DNA of 13,210 bases from CAIOSQ01 sp044359885 (GTDB taxonomy: Bacteria; Pseudomonadota; Alphaproteobacteria; CACIAM-22H2): NCBI GenBank assembly GCA_044359885.1, contig JBIKLI010000092.1:1-13210 (forward strand), given 5' to 3'. The position numbers and the translations under genes were made by a program. Each line of letters opens with the position of its first letter. The stretch's first letter is position 1. Positions 6,597 to 13,210 of the stretch are shown here, in pieces. The notes below the pieces were generated by a model that ran no database searches, was not told the DNA's origin, and saw only the letters and a list, made by a program, of their open reading frames with translations.

Positions 6597-7349
6597 ATGC
6601 GCCTGCTCGTCCTCAACGCCAACACTTCGGAATTCGTGACCCGGCGCGTCGCGGACGCAGTCGCCGCCATGGCATCTCCCGGCACCGAGATCGTCCCCGT
6701 GACCGGCAGCTTCGGCGCGCGCGTGATCGGCACCCAGGTAGAGATGGCGATCGGCGAGCACTCGGCGATCGATCTGATGGCCCGGCATGCGCCCGGTTGC
6801 GATGCGGTGCTGATCGCGGTCTCCTGGGACAGCGGCCTGCGCGCCGGACGCGAGCTGCTCTCGATTCCGGTCGTCGGCATGACCGAAGCGGCGCTGCTGA
6901 CCGCGCGGCAGTTGGGCGGCCGTTTCGGTTTCATCACCTTCGACCAGCGCTCGATGACGCTCTACCGGCCGCTGATCGAAAGCTACGGATTCGGCCCGCA
7001 GATGGCGGCCTGGCGGGTCGTCGATTCGCGCGCCGTCTACACGCCCGAGGGCGCGCAGGCGGTCGATGCCCAGGTCTGCGCCGCGATCGAGGACATGGCC
7101 GTGCGCGACGGTGCGGAGGTGGCGATCGTCAGCGGCGCGGTCATGGCAGGCGCCGCGCGCCGTCTGCAGCCGCATTGCCCGATCCCGGTGGTCGAGGGCG
7201 TCGCGGCGGCGCTGTTCCAGGCCGAGGCGCTGGTCCGGCTGGGCGCGGCGAAGCCGAAGCTGGGCCGCTACGCCGCGCCGCAGGGCCGCGAGGCGGTGGC
7301 GATCTCGTCCGAACTGGCGGCAGCCTTGCGCGGAACGCAGGCGGGTTAG
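6597..7349 (+). CDS. Asp/Glu/hydantoin racemase family protein, apparently lacking both catalytic Cys
   Basis: A 250-residue protein of the Asp/Glu racemase fold, hydantoin racemase subgroup. ATG at 6597 is chosen because GGAGA (6583-6587) precedes it by 9 nt and the protein starts with the family's first strand, MRLLVLNANTS. Also family-like are GTQVEMAIGEHSAIDL (45-60) and PVVEGVAAAL (197-206). Active enzymes use two cysteines, in motifs of the type IACFGDPGL and GCAGMAG. Here the equivalent stretches read IAVSWDSGL (73-81) and VSGAVMAG (178-185), so V75 and G180 seem to occupy the Cys positions. The only cysteines are C68, C161 and C194, none in motif context. It may be a non-racemase using other residues, for example a lyase or isomerase, or a binding protein. 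It lies 16 bp after the amidase and 72 bp before the DMFase-like gene, so it is probably co-transcribed. Confidence 0.85.
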   Translation: MRLLVLNANTSEFVTRRVADAVAAMASPGTEIVPVTGSFGARVIGTQVEMAIGEHSAIDLMARHAPGCDAVLIAVSWDSGLRAGRELLSIPVVGMTEAALLTARQLGGRFGFITFDQRSMTLYRPLIESYGFGPQMAAWRVVDSRAVYTPEGAQAVDAQVCAAIEDMAVRDGAEVAIVSGAVMAGAARRLQPHCPIPVVEGVAAALFQAEALVRLGAAKPKLGRYAAPQGREAVAISSELAAALRGTQAG

Positions 7350-7352
7350 GGT

Positions 7353-7366
7353 CGGGCGCAAGCCCG
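7353..7366 (+). other. Short hairpin with GCAA tetraloop in the operon
   Basis: CGGGC-GCAA-GCCCG forms a 5-bp stem closed by a GNRA-type tetraloop, three bases after the racemase stop codon and 56 nt before the next start. No U-tract follows, so it is more likely an mRNA stability or processing element, or a partial attenuator, than a full terminator. Confidence 0.35.
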
Positions 7367-7421
7367 CGGTCATGGCACAATGCGCGGCGTACGGCGCCGT
7401 CGCCGAACGGGAGGGAACGCG

Positions 7422-9662
7422 ATGCATCCTTTGCTCGGTTATGTCGATCGCTGGAGCGTCAAGCCCGGAGAGACCATCCGGCTGATGGTGAGTTCCGCCG
7501 GCGACGCGCCGTTCTCGGCGCGGTTCGCGCGGATCCTGTGCGGCGACCCCAATCCGCGCGGTCCCGGCTATCGGGAGATCCCGATGCCGCATCCGCTCGC
7601 CGGCACACATCCGGGCCGCGCCCAGGGAACCCATCTCGGATCGTGGGTCAAGCTGCCGCTGGTCGATCTCGGCCCCGGCACCGGCGGGATCGTGGTGATG
7701 GCGACCATCTGGCCGACCACGCCGGGGCGCGGCCGCCAGGCCGTCTTCAGTTGGCGCGACGCCGCCGGGACGGCGCTGTCGCTGGAACTCGATCGCGACG
7801 GGGTCGTCGCCACCGTCGCCATGCCCGGCGCGGCGCCGGTCCGGATCGCGACGGGCAAGTCGCCGGTGGAACGGGCCTGGTACGACATCTGGATGGCGAT
7901 CGATCCGCTCTCGCGTCGTCTGATCGTGGGCCAGCGGCCGCGCGAGGCGCATCCGGGCTTCGACGATTCGGGCGAGGCGTCCTGCGCGCTGCCGGCGATC
8001 TCGCCACTCGGCCCCGGCCGCGCCGGCGTCGCGGCGCTCGTCGGCGTCTCGCCGTCGGACCCGCCTGCGTTCCACTACAACGGCAAGATCGAGCGGCCGA
8101 CCATTCGGGCCGGGGCCGATCGCGCCGGCGCGCTCGAGGCGCAGCGCAGGCCCGTTCCGCGCGGACCCGTGCCCGGACTGATCGCGTGCTGGGACTTCGC
8201 GATCGGCATCCCGACGCTCGACGTGGCCGATATCGGACCGGGTGCCTTCGCCGGTACGGTCGAAAACCTGCCTGACCGCGCGATGACGGGATCGAACTGG
8301 TCCGGACGCGAGCATCGGTGGACCCACGCGCCCGAGGAATGGGGCGCGATCCATTTCCACGACGACGACATCGGCGATGTCGGCTGGACCCCGTCGCTCG
8401 CGATCGAGATCCCTGCCGACTGGCCCTCGGGCATCTATGCCGTCCATCTCGAGAGCGCCGCCGGCATGGACAACGTGCCCTTCGTCGTGAGGCCCGCCGA
8501 CGGGTCGGCCACGGCCAAGGTCGCGATCCTGCTCCCGACGGTCTCCTACCATGTCTACGGCAATTTCGTGCGCGCCGGCTGGGGGCGCAACAACCGCGCC
8601 CGGGCCCTTGAATGGGGCGCGATCACGCATACGCCCGACGAGAACCCGGAACTCGGCCTGTCGCCCTACAATTTCCACAGCGACGGCAGCGGCGTCACGA
8701 TGGCCAGCATGTTCCGCCCGATGATCGACAAGCGGGTGAAGCATTTCGAGATGATGGATCCGGCCGAGTACGGCTCCGGCTGCTACTGGATCAACGTCGA
8801 CAGCTATATCGTCGACTGGCTGACCCGAAAGGGCATCCCGCACGACGTGGTCACCGACCACGACCTGCATGCCGAGGGCGTGTCGCTGCTCGAGCCCTAT
8901 TCGCTCGTGATCACCTGCCAGCATCCCGAATACCACACCACCGAGATGCTCGACGGGCTGGAGGGGTTCCTCGCGAAGGGGGGCCGGCTCATGTATCTGG
9001 GCGGCAACGGCTTCTACTGGAAGACGGTCTTCCATCCCCAGGCGCCCTACGCGCTGGAGGTGCGCCGCGCCGAAGGCGGGATCCGGCTCTGGGCCACCGA
9101 GGTCGGCGAGAGCTATCACGCCTTCGACGGCAGCTATGGCGGCCTGTGGCGGCGCATCGGCCGGCCGGCGAACAAGCTGGTCGGCAATGGCTTCTCCAGC
9201 CAGGGTGTCTATCTCGGCTTCCCGTACACGGTCGCGGACGCGATCGCGGACCGTCGGGTCGCCTTCCTGCGCGAAGGTCTCGAGACGGAGTTGCGTCCGG
9301 GCGTTCGCTTCGGCGAGCGCGGCTTCATGGGCGGCGGGGCCGCCGGGCACGAACTCGACCGCTGGGATCCGAAACTGGGGTCGCCGCGTCATGCGCTGAT
9401 CGTCGCCTCCGCGGTCGTCGACCACCCGCAATACCAGCCCGTGAACGAGGACCGGCTCGGCCATGTCTGGCCGGGACCGCTCGAGGCGGTCATCCGGTCC
9501 GACATCGTGTTCTTCGAGACGCCCGCCGGCGGCGCGGTGCTCTCGGTGGGCTCGATGAACTTCGTCGGGGCACTGCCCGTCGACGGCTACGACAACCTGC
9601 TGACGCGCATGATGACCAACGCGGTGAAGCGTTTCGTCGATCCCGCGCCCTTCGTCCCGTGA
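7422..9662 (+). CDS. N,N-dimethylformamidase large (beta) subunit-like protein
   Basis: A 746-residue protein related to the large subunit of N,N-dimethylformamidase (DMFase; the characterised Paracoccus subunit is about 760 aa), an iron enzyme that hydrolyses DMF to dimethylamine and formate. ATG at 7422 follows GGGAGGG (7409-7415) by 6 nt. Residues 1-60 match the family start (GYVDRWSVKPGETIRLMVS, GDPNPRGPGY). Residues about 70-230 form a concanavalin/LamG-like beta domain. The C-terminal catalytic part (about 365-745) contains SYHVYGNF (375-382), SPYNFHSDG (414-422), HPEYHTTEM (501-509) and GGNGFYW (527-533). DMFase has a two-Tyr, one-carboxylate iron site; H501-x-E503 fits its His/Glu pair, with Tyr at 376, 379 or 416 as ligand candidates (my inference). 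No small alpha subunit gene is adjacent. DMF need not be the substrate. It ends by overlapping the next gene. Confidence 0.9.
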   Translation: MHPLLGYVDRWSVKPGETIRLMVSSAGDAPFSARFARILCGDPNPRGPGYREIPMPHPLAGTHPGRAQGTHLGSWVKLPLVDLGPGTGGIVVMATIWPTTPGRGRQAVFSWRDAAGTALSLELDRDGVVATVAMPGAAPVRIATGKSPVERAWYDIWMAIDPLSRRLIVGQRPREAHPGFDDSGEASCALPAISPLGPGRAGVAALVGVSPSDPPAFHYNGKIERPTIRAGADRAGALEAQRRPVPRGPVPGLIACWDFAIGIPTLDVADIGPGAFAGTVENLPDRAMTGSNWSGREHRWTHAPEEWGAIHFHDDDIGDVGWTPSLAIEIPADWPSGIYAVHLESAAGMDNVPFVVRPADGSATAKVAILLPTVSYHVYGNFVRAGWGRNNRARALEWGAITHTPDENPELGLSPYNFHSDGSGVTMASMFRPMIDKRVKHFEMMDPAEYGSGCYWINVDSYIVDWLTRKGIPHDVVTDHDLHAEGVSLLEPYSLVITCQHPEYHTTEMLDGLEGFLAKGGRLMYLGGNGFYWKTVFHPQAPYALEVRRAEGGIRLWATEVGESYHAFDGSYGGLWRRIGRPANKLVGNGFSSQGVYLGFPYTVADAIADRRVAFLREGLETELRPGVRFGERGFMGGGAAGHELDRWDPKLGSPRHALIVASAVVDHPQYQPVNEDRLGHVWPGPLEAVIRSDIVFFETPAGGAVLSVGSMNFVGALPVDGYDNLLTRMMTNAVKRFVDPAPFVP

Positions 9663-10516
9663 CCGCGGCCGACCAAGGCCGGCTGCCGCGCGTCGGGGAG
9701 CCGGCATACCGGGCGCCGCCGGGCGCCGTCGACTGTCATCACCACGTCTATGACCGGCGCTTCGCGATGGTCCCGGATGCGGCCTACCGGCCGGGCGATG
9801 CGACGGCCGCCGACTACCGCGCCTTTCGCGACCGGCTGGGCTTCGCCGCCAGCGTCGTCGTGCAGCCTTCGGTCTACGGGTTCGATCACGGCTGCACGCT
9901 CGACGCGGTCCGCAGCCTCGGCGCGTCGCGCGCCGTGGCGGTGATCGCGGGCGACGAGAGCCCGGCCGCGCTGCGGGCTCTGGGCGAGGCCGGCACAGTC
10001 GGGTTGCGCCTGCAGGCGGTCGGGCCGACACGGGCCAATCTGGCGCGGCTCGAAATTCTGGCTGGCCGGGCGGCCGAACAGGGCTGGCATCTGCAGCTGC
10101 ATCTCGACGCCGATCTGATCGTCGGCGCGGCCGCGCGGCTCGCGGCTCTGGACGTCGATCTCGTCTTCGATCATTTCGGCCGTATCCCGCATCCCGACGG
10201 CGCCGCGCATCCGGCGTTCCGCGCGATCGCCGATCTGGTCGCGCGCGGCCGGACCTGGGTGAAGCTCAGCGCAGGCTACCATTTCACGCGCAGCGGCGGT
10301 CCGGACTATGCGGATGTCGGCGCCCTGACCCGGGCGTTCCTGGCGCTCGCGCCCGGGCGGATGCTCTGGGGCACGGACTGGCCGCATCCGACCGAGACCG
10401 TGAAGCCGGACGTGGCGGTGCTGTTCGACCGCTTCGTCGAATGGGCCGGCGCCGGTGTCGCGCGGCAGGTGCTGGTCGACAATCCGCGTGCGCTCTACGG
10501 CTTCGACCGGGGGTGA
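9659..10516 (+). CDS. Amidohydrolase family (COG3618/LigI-like) metal-dependent hydrolase
   Basis: A 285-residue TIM-barrel hydrolase of the amidohydrolase-2 family, which includes 2-pyrone-4,6-dicarboxylate lactonase and related lactone or amide hydrolases. GTG at 9659 overlaps the upstream TGA (GTGA), and no SD is visible, pointing to translational coupling. The next Met (residue 37) would remove the metal motif, so the GTG start is needed. DCHHHVYD (25-32) holds the H-x-H pair H27/H29. H148 (QLHLD), H172 (FDHFGRIP) and D240 (LWGTDWPHP) match the other conserved metal or catalytic residues of LigI-type enzymes. No signal peptide, so cytoplasmic. It probably acts on a product of the amidase or DMFase-like steps, for example a lactone, imide or cyclic amide. 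That is inferred from context. The MFS gene starts 5 bp downstream. Confidence 0.9.
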   Translation: MTAADQGRLPRVGEPAYRAPPGAVDCHHHVYDRRFAMVPDAAYRPGDATAADYRAFRDRLGFAASVVVQPSVYGFDHGCTLDAVRSLGASRAVAVIAGDESPAALRALGEAGTVGLRLQAVGPTRANLARLEILAGRAAEQGWHLQLHLDADLIVGAAARLAALDVDLVFDHFGRIPHPDGAAHPAFRAIADLVARGRTWVKLSAGYHFTRSGGPDYADVGALTRAFLALAPGRMLWGTDWPHPTETVKPDVAVLFDRFVEWAGAGVARQVLVDNPRALYGFDRG

Positions 10517-10521
10517 CGGCG

Positions 10522-11757
10522 ATGCGTGACGGCAGCGGGCGAGCCGGCATGGCAGGTCCGGTTCCGGCCTGGGTGCCGGCGCTCGCGATCACGATGGGCA
10601 TGCAGACCATGGCCGCGTTCCTCGGCCGGGTCTTTCCCGTCATCGGTCCTGAATTGACCGCCGCGGCGGGCGTATCCCCCGAGCGGATCGGTCTGCTGGC
10701 GGGGCTGACGGCCGGCGGCACGATGTGGTTCCTGGCCGGTGGCTCGCTGCTGCTGAGCTATTTCGGCCCGGTCCGCATGCTGCAATTCGGCGCCGTCGTC
10801 GCCAGCCTCGGGGTCCTGGCCAGCCTCGGCGCCTGGTGGCCGATGCTGCTTGTCGCCTCGATCGTGATCGGCATCGGCTATGGTCCGTCGCCGCCGGCCG
10901 GCAGCGAGCTGCTGACGCGCAACGCGCCGCGCGGCCGACGGGCGCTCATCATGTCGGTCAAGCAGGCCGGGGTGCCGCTGGGTGGCGCTCTCGCGGGGCT
11001 GATCGTGCCGCCGGTCGTCGCCTGGGGCGGCTGGCGGACGGGGCTCGCCGTCGCCGCGGCGCTGCCGCTGGCGGCGGTGCTGCTGGTCCAGCCCTGGCGC
11101 GCGCGGCTCGACCGCGACCGCGACATCTCCCGTCCGCCGACCCTCGCGAATCTGCTTTCGCCCGCCAATCTCAAGGCGCCGTTCTCGGTGGTCTTCGCCA
11201 GCAAGGCGATGCTCTGGGTGGCGGCGGCAGGCTTCTGCTTCGCTTCGGTGCAGGGCTGCCTGATCACGTTCTTCGTCACGCAGCTGACCACCGAGATCGG
11301 CTACGCGCTGGCCGTCGCCGGCATCGCCTTTTCGGCGATGCAGATCTCGGGGACGTTCTCGCGCGTGCTGATGGGCTGGATCGCCGATCGCATCGGCAAC
11401 ATCCCGGCTCTGGTGGCGCTGGCGCTCGGTTCCGGGGCGATGGTGCTGGTGGTGGCGGCGATCGCGCCGGGCTGGCCATTCTGGGCCGTGACGCTGCTCG
11501 GCCTCCTCGTCGGGGTCACCTCGACCAGTTGGAACGGCGTCTACCTGGCCGAGATCGCGCGGCTGGCGCCGGAGGGGCGAATCGGGGACGCGACCGCCGG
11601 CTCGACCATCCTCACCTTCAGCGGCTACCTGGTGGCGCCCATCCTCTTCGCCCTCGCCGTCCCGGTCGCCGGCGGCTATGGCGTCTGTTTCGCGGCGCTG
11701 TCCGGCGTGGCCGCGCTCGCGGTGCCGATGCTGGTCGCGGCGCGGCGGGTCAGTTGA
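10522..11757 (+). CDS. Major facilitator superfamily (MFS) transporter
   Basis: A 411-residue inner-membrane permease with about 12 predicted transmembrane helices, the usual MFS size. ATG at 10522 lies 5 bp after the amidohydrolase stop. The upstream GGGGGTGA is a weak SD, and ATG at 10549 (MAGPVPAWVP) is an alternative start. Hydrophobic segments lie at about 17-40, 55-80, 86-104, 108-125, 147-168, 173-191, 222-252, 259-280, 295-313, 317-335, 360-381 and 385-407. RGRRALIMSVKQAGVPLGG (137-155) spans the loop into helix 5, and GWIADRIG (285-292) is the loop-8/9 copy of MFS motif A; the loop-2/3 copy is degenerate. As last gene of the operon it probably imports the pathway substrate, though export is possible. 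Its 3' end overlaps the convergent methyltransferase gene by 8 bp. Confidence 0.92.
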   Translation: MRDGSGRAGMAGPVPAWVPALAITMGMQTMAAFLGRVFPVIGPELTAAAGVSPERIGLLAGLTAGGTMWFLAGGSLLLSYFGPVRMLQFGAVVASLGVLASLGAWWPMLLVASIVIGIGYGPSPPAGSELLTRNAPRGRRALIMSVKQAGVPLGGALAGLIVPPVVAWGGWRTGLAVAAALPLAAVLLVQPWRARLDRDRDISRPPTLANLLSPANLKAPFSVVFASKAMLWVAAAGFCFASVQGCLITFFVTQLTTEIGYALAVAGIAFSAMQISGTFSRVLMGWIADRIGNIPALVALALGSGAMVLVVAAIAPGWPFWAVTLLGLLVGVTSTSWNGVYLAEIARLAPEGRIGDATAGSTILTFSGYLVAPILFALAVPVAGGYGVCFAALSGVAALAVPMLVAARRVS

Positions 11758-13210
11758 CCGGTGCGCCGCCCTCTTCCACGCGCCGGGCGATGAATGCGTC
11801 CATCGCCTCGGCGCGGGCGGGATCGAGCGGTGGGCTCTCGTGCTCGGCGATCGCCTGCATCGCGATCTCGTGGGCCCGGGTCGTCGCGTCCCGCGCCCCG
11901 TCCTCGCGCCAGGTCTCGTAATTGCGCCAGTCGGAGAGCAGTGGCGTGTAGAAGGCGGTCTCGTAGCGCGCCAGTGTATGGGGGGCGGCGAAGAAATGCC
12001 CGCCGGGTCCGACCTCGGCGATCGTGTCGAGGGCCAGGGTCTCGGCGTCGATCTTCTCGGGGGTCAGGAAAGAGGCGAACATCTGCAGCGCCTCGACGTC
12101 GATCACCAGCTTCTCGTAGGACGCCGTCAGCCCGCCTTCGAGCCAGCCCGCGGCGTGATGCAGGATGTTGACGCCGCCGGTGATCGCCGACCAGGTCGAC
12201 ATCATGCTCTCGCAGGTGGATTGCGCATCGGGCGCGTTGCCGGTCGCGATCCCCGAGGAGCGGAAGGGCAGGCGGTAGCGCCGCGCGAGCTGGCCCGAGA
12301 TCAGCGCCGCCTTGGCGTATTCGGGCGTTCCGAAGGTGGGCGCGCCGGTGCGCATGTTCACCGCCGTCGTGAAGGCGCCATAGACCACCGGCGCGCCGGC
12401 GCGCGCGAACTGGGCGATCGCCAGCGCCGACAAGGCCTCCGCGTTCTGCTGGGCCAGCGCGCCGGCGAGCGTCACCGGCGCCATCGCGCCGGCCAGCGTG
12501 AATGGCGTCACCACCACCGCCTGGTTGTGCTCCGCCATCTCGATGATCCCGTCGACCATGGGGCCGTCCAGCTGCAGCGGGGAGTTGGTGTTGATGACGG
12601 TGATGCAGCGCGGCGCGGCGCGGAACGTCTCCGGCGACACGCCGTGCGACAGGCGTACCAGTTCGAGGACGTCGCGCACGCGCTGGACGCTGTGGGCGTA
12701 GATGCGCGGGATCTTGTCGCTCAGCTCGATCATCATCCGCACCGCGTGCAGGTGGCGGACGGGAACGGGGATGTCGATCGGTTCGACCGGGTATCCCGCC
12801 AGCATGTGGAAGACGTTGAACCCCTGCGCCAGCTTGACCAGGTCGCGGAAGTCCTTGGTCGTGCCGGGGCGGCGGCCACCGACGATGTCCGAGCAGTTCG
12901 GTGCGCTCGACACCGGCGTGAAGGCGACGGCGTTGCCCCCCACCTGGATGTCGCGGACCGCTGCGCGCGCGGTCATCCCGAACCGGGCCGGCGCCTTGGC
13001 GATCGCCGCCATCACCGCCTCGCGCGGGAATCGCACGCGCTGGCCGTCCGCCAGGGTCTCGCAGCCATTGGCGCGGCACAGCGCGCGGGCGCGCTCGGAC
13101 TGCACGGAGATGCCGATGCGCTCGAGGATGTCGAGGGCGGCGAGATGGATGGATTCGAGTTCGTCGGCCGACAGGATCTCGAACGGCCGGTACGGGTTCG
13201 TCGGCTGCGC
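11750..13210 (-). CDS. Trimethylamine methyltransferase (MttB) family protein, 5' end outside window
   Basis: An MttB-superfamily (COG5598) corrinoid-dependent methyltransferase homologue. 486 residues are visible and the frame is open to the window edge. The N-terminal visible part reads NPYRPFEILSADELESIH, typical close to the family start, so few residues are missing. The GTG at 13105 is internal. Further on come VINTNSPLQLDGPMVDGI and EHNQAVVVTPFTLAGAMAP (central TIM barrel), GAPTFGTPEY, SWSAI-type core TWSAITGGVNILHHAAGWLEGG, and EVGPGGHFFAAPHTL near the C-terminus. There is no in-frame amber codon, so this is a non-pyrrolysine member. Such homologues demethylate quaternary amines such as glycine betaine, carnitine or proline betaine in anaerobes, while the alphaproteobacterial ones are largely uncharacterised. 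A corrinoid protein partner is not visible. It converges on the MFS gene with an 8-bp overlap. Confidence 0.9.
   Translation of the reverse strand, partial: AQPTNPYRPFEILSADELESIHLAALDILERIGISVQSERARALCRANGCETLADGQRVRFPREAVMAAIAKAPARFGMTARAAVRDIQVGGNAVAFTPVSSAPNCSDIVGGRRPGTTKDFRDLVKLAQGFNVFHMLAGYPVEPIDIPVPVRHLHAVRMMIELSDKIPRIYAHSVQRVRDVLELVRLSHGVSPETFRAAPRCITVINTNSPLQLDGPMVDGIIEMAEHNQAVVVTPFTLAGAMAPVTLAGALAQQNAEALSALAIAQFARAGAPVVYGAFTTAVNMRTGAPTFGTPEYAKAALISGQLARRYRLPFRSSGIATGNAPDAQSTCESMMSTWSAITGGVNILHHAAGWLEGGLTASYEKLVIDVEALQMFASFLTPEKIDAETLALDTIAEVGPGGHFFAAPHTLARYETAFYTPLLSDWRNYETWREDGARDATTRAHEIAMQAIAEHESPPLDPARAEAMDAFIARRVEEGGAPVN

Noticed and set aside
5165..6937. 590-codon minus-strand frame over the amidase
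   Set aside because: It is antisense to a clear amidase with full catalytic motifs and has no SD or recognisable domain.
7373..7388. TGGCAC-like sigma54 -24 element upstream of the DMFase-like gene
   Set aside because: No matching -12 TTGC element occurs at the required spacing.
6459..10031. 1190-codon open frame on the minus strand
   Set aside because: It runs antisense to the amidase end, the racemase-like, DMFase-like and amidohydrolase genes, is extremely rich in Arg/Ala/Gly/Asp, has no domain motif and is a by-product of high third-position GC.
11676..13079. 467-codon alternative minus-strand frame over the MttB gene
   Set aside because: It is Arg/Gly-rich with no motif; the overlapping frame has continuous MttB-family similarity to the window edge.

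Overview
The window is high-GC, densely packed DNA that looks like the chromosome of an alphaproteobacterium, probably a Rhodospirillales-like or environmental lineage. This rests on gene content and codon composition; no taxonomic search was possible. Core genes at the left edge (the end of rodA and a tRNA-Lys) give way to accessory metabolism that fills the rest of the window.

Left part (1-1640): the 3' end of rodA (cell elongation), a tRNA-Lys(CTT) gene with a recognisable sigma70-type promoter, a solitary IS3-type OrfA-like HTH protein on the minus strand that carries an AT-hook-like insert and has no orfB partner, and a 322-bp non-coding stretch with hairpins.

Middle-left (1640-5093): a membrane-anchored, stand-alone FMN/3Fe-4S glutamate-synthase-type oxidoreductase, a pirin with all four metal ligands, and, convergent with pirin, an alpha/beta hydrolase on the minus strand.

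Centre and right (5192-11757): a tight plus-strand operon of amidase-signature hydrolase, Asp/Glu (hydantoin) racemase-like protein, a large protein related to the N,N-dimethylformamidase large subunit, a TIM-barrel amidohydrolase (COG3618/LigI type) and an MFS transporter. Gaps run from a 4-bp overlap to 72 bp. Read together, the genes suggest uptake of an organic C-N compound (amide, imide, lactam or N-alkylamide) and its stepwise hydrolysis. The divergent alpha/beta hydrolase (98-bp shared upstream region) and the convergent MttB-family methyltransferase (8-bp tail overlap, 5' end outside the window) may belong to the same pathway. The substrate cannot be read from the sequence.

The strongest candidates for undescribed biology are this amide-catabolism-like operon as a unit, the solo DMFase-large-subunit homologue without its small subunit, and the racemase-like protein that seems to lack both catalytic cysteines.
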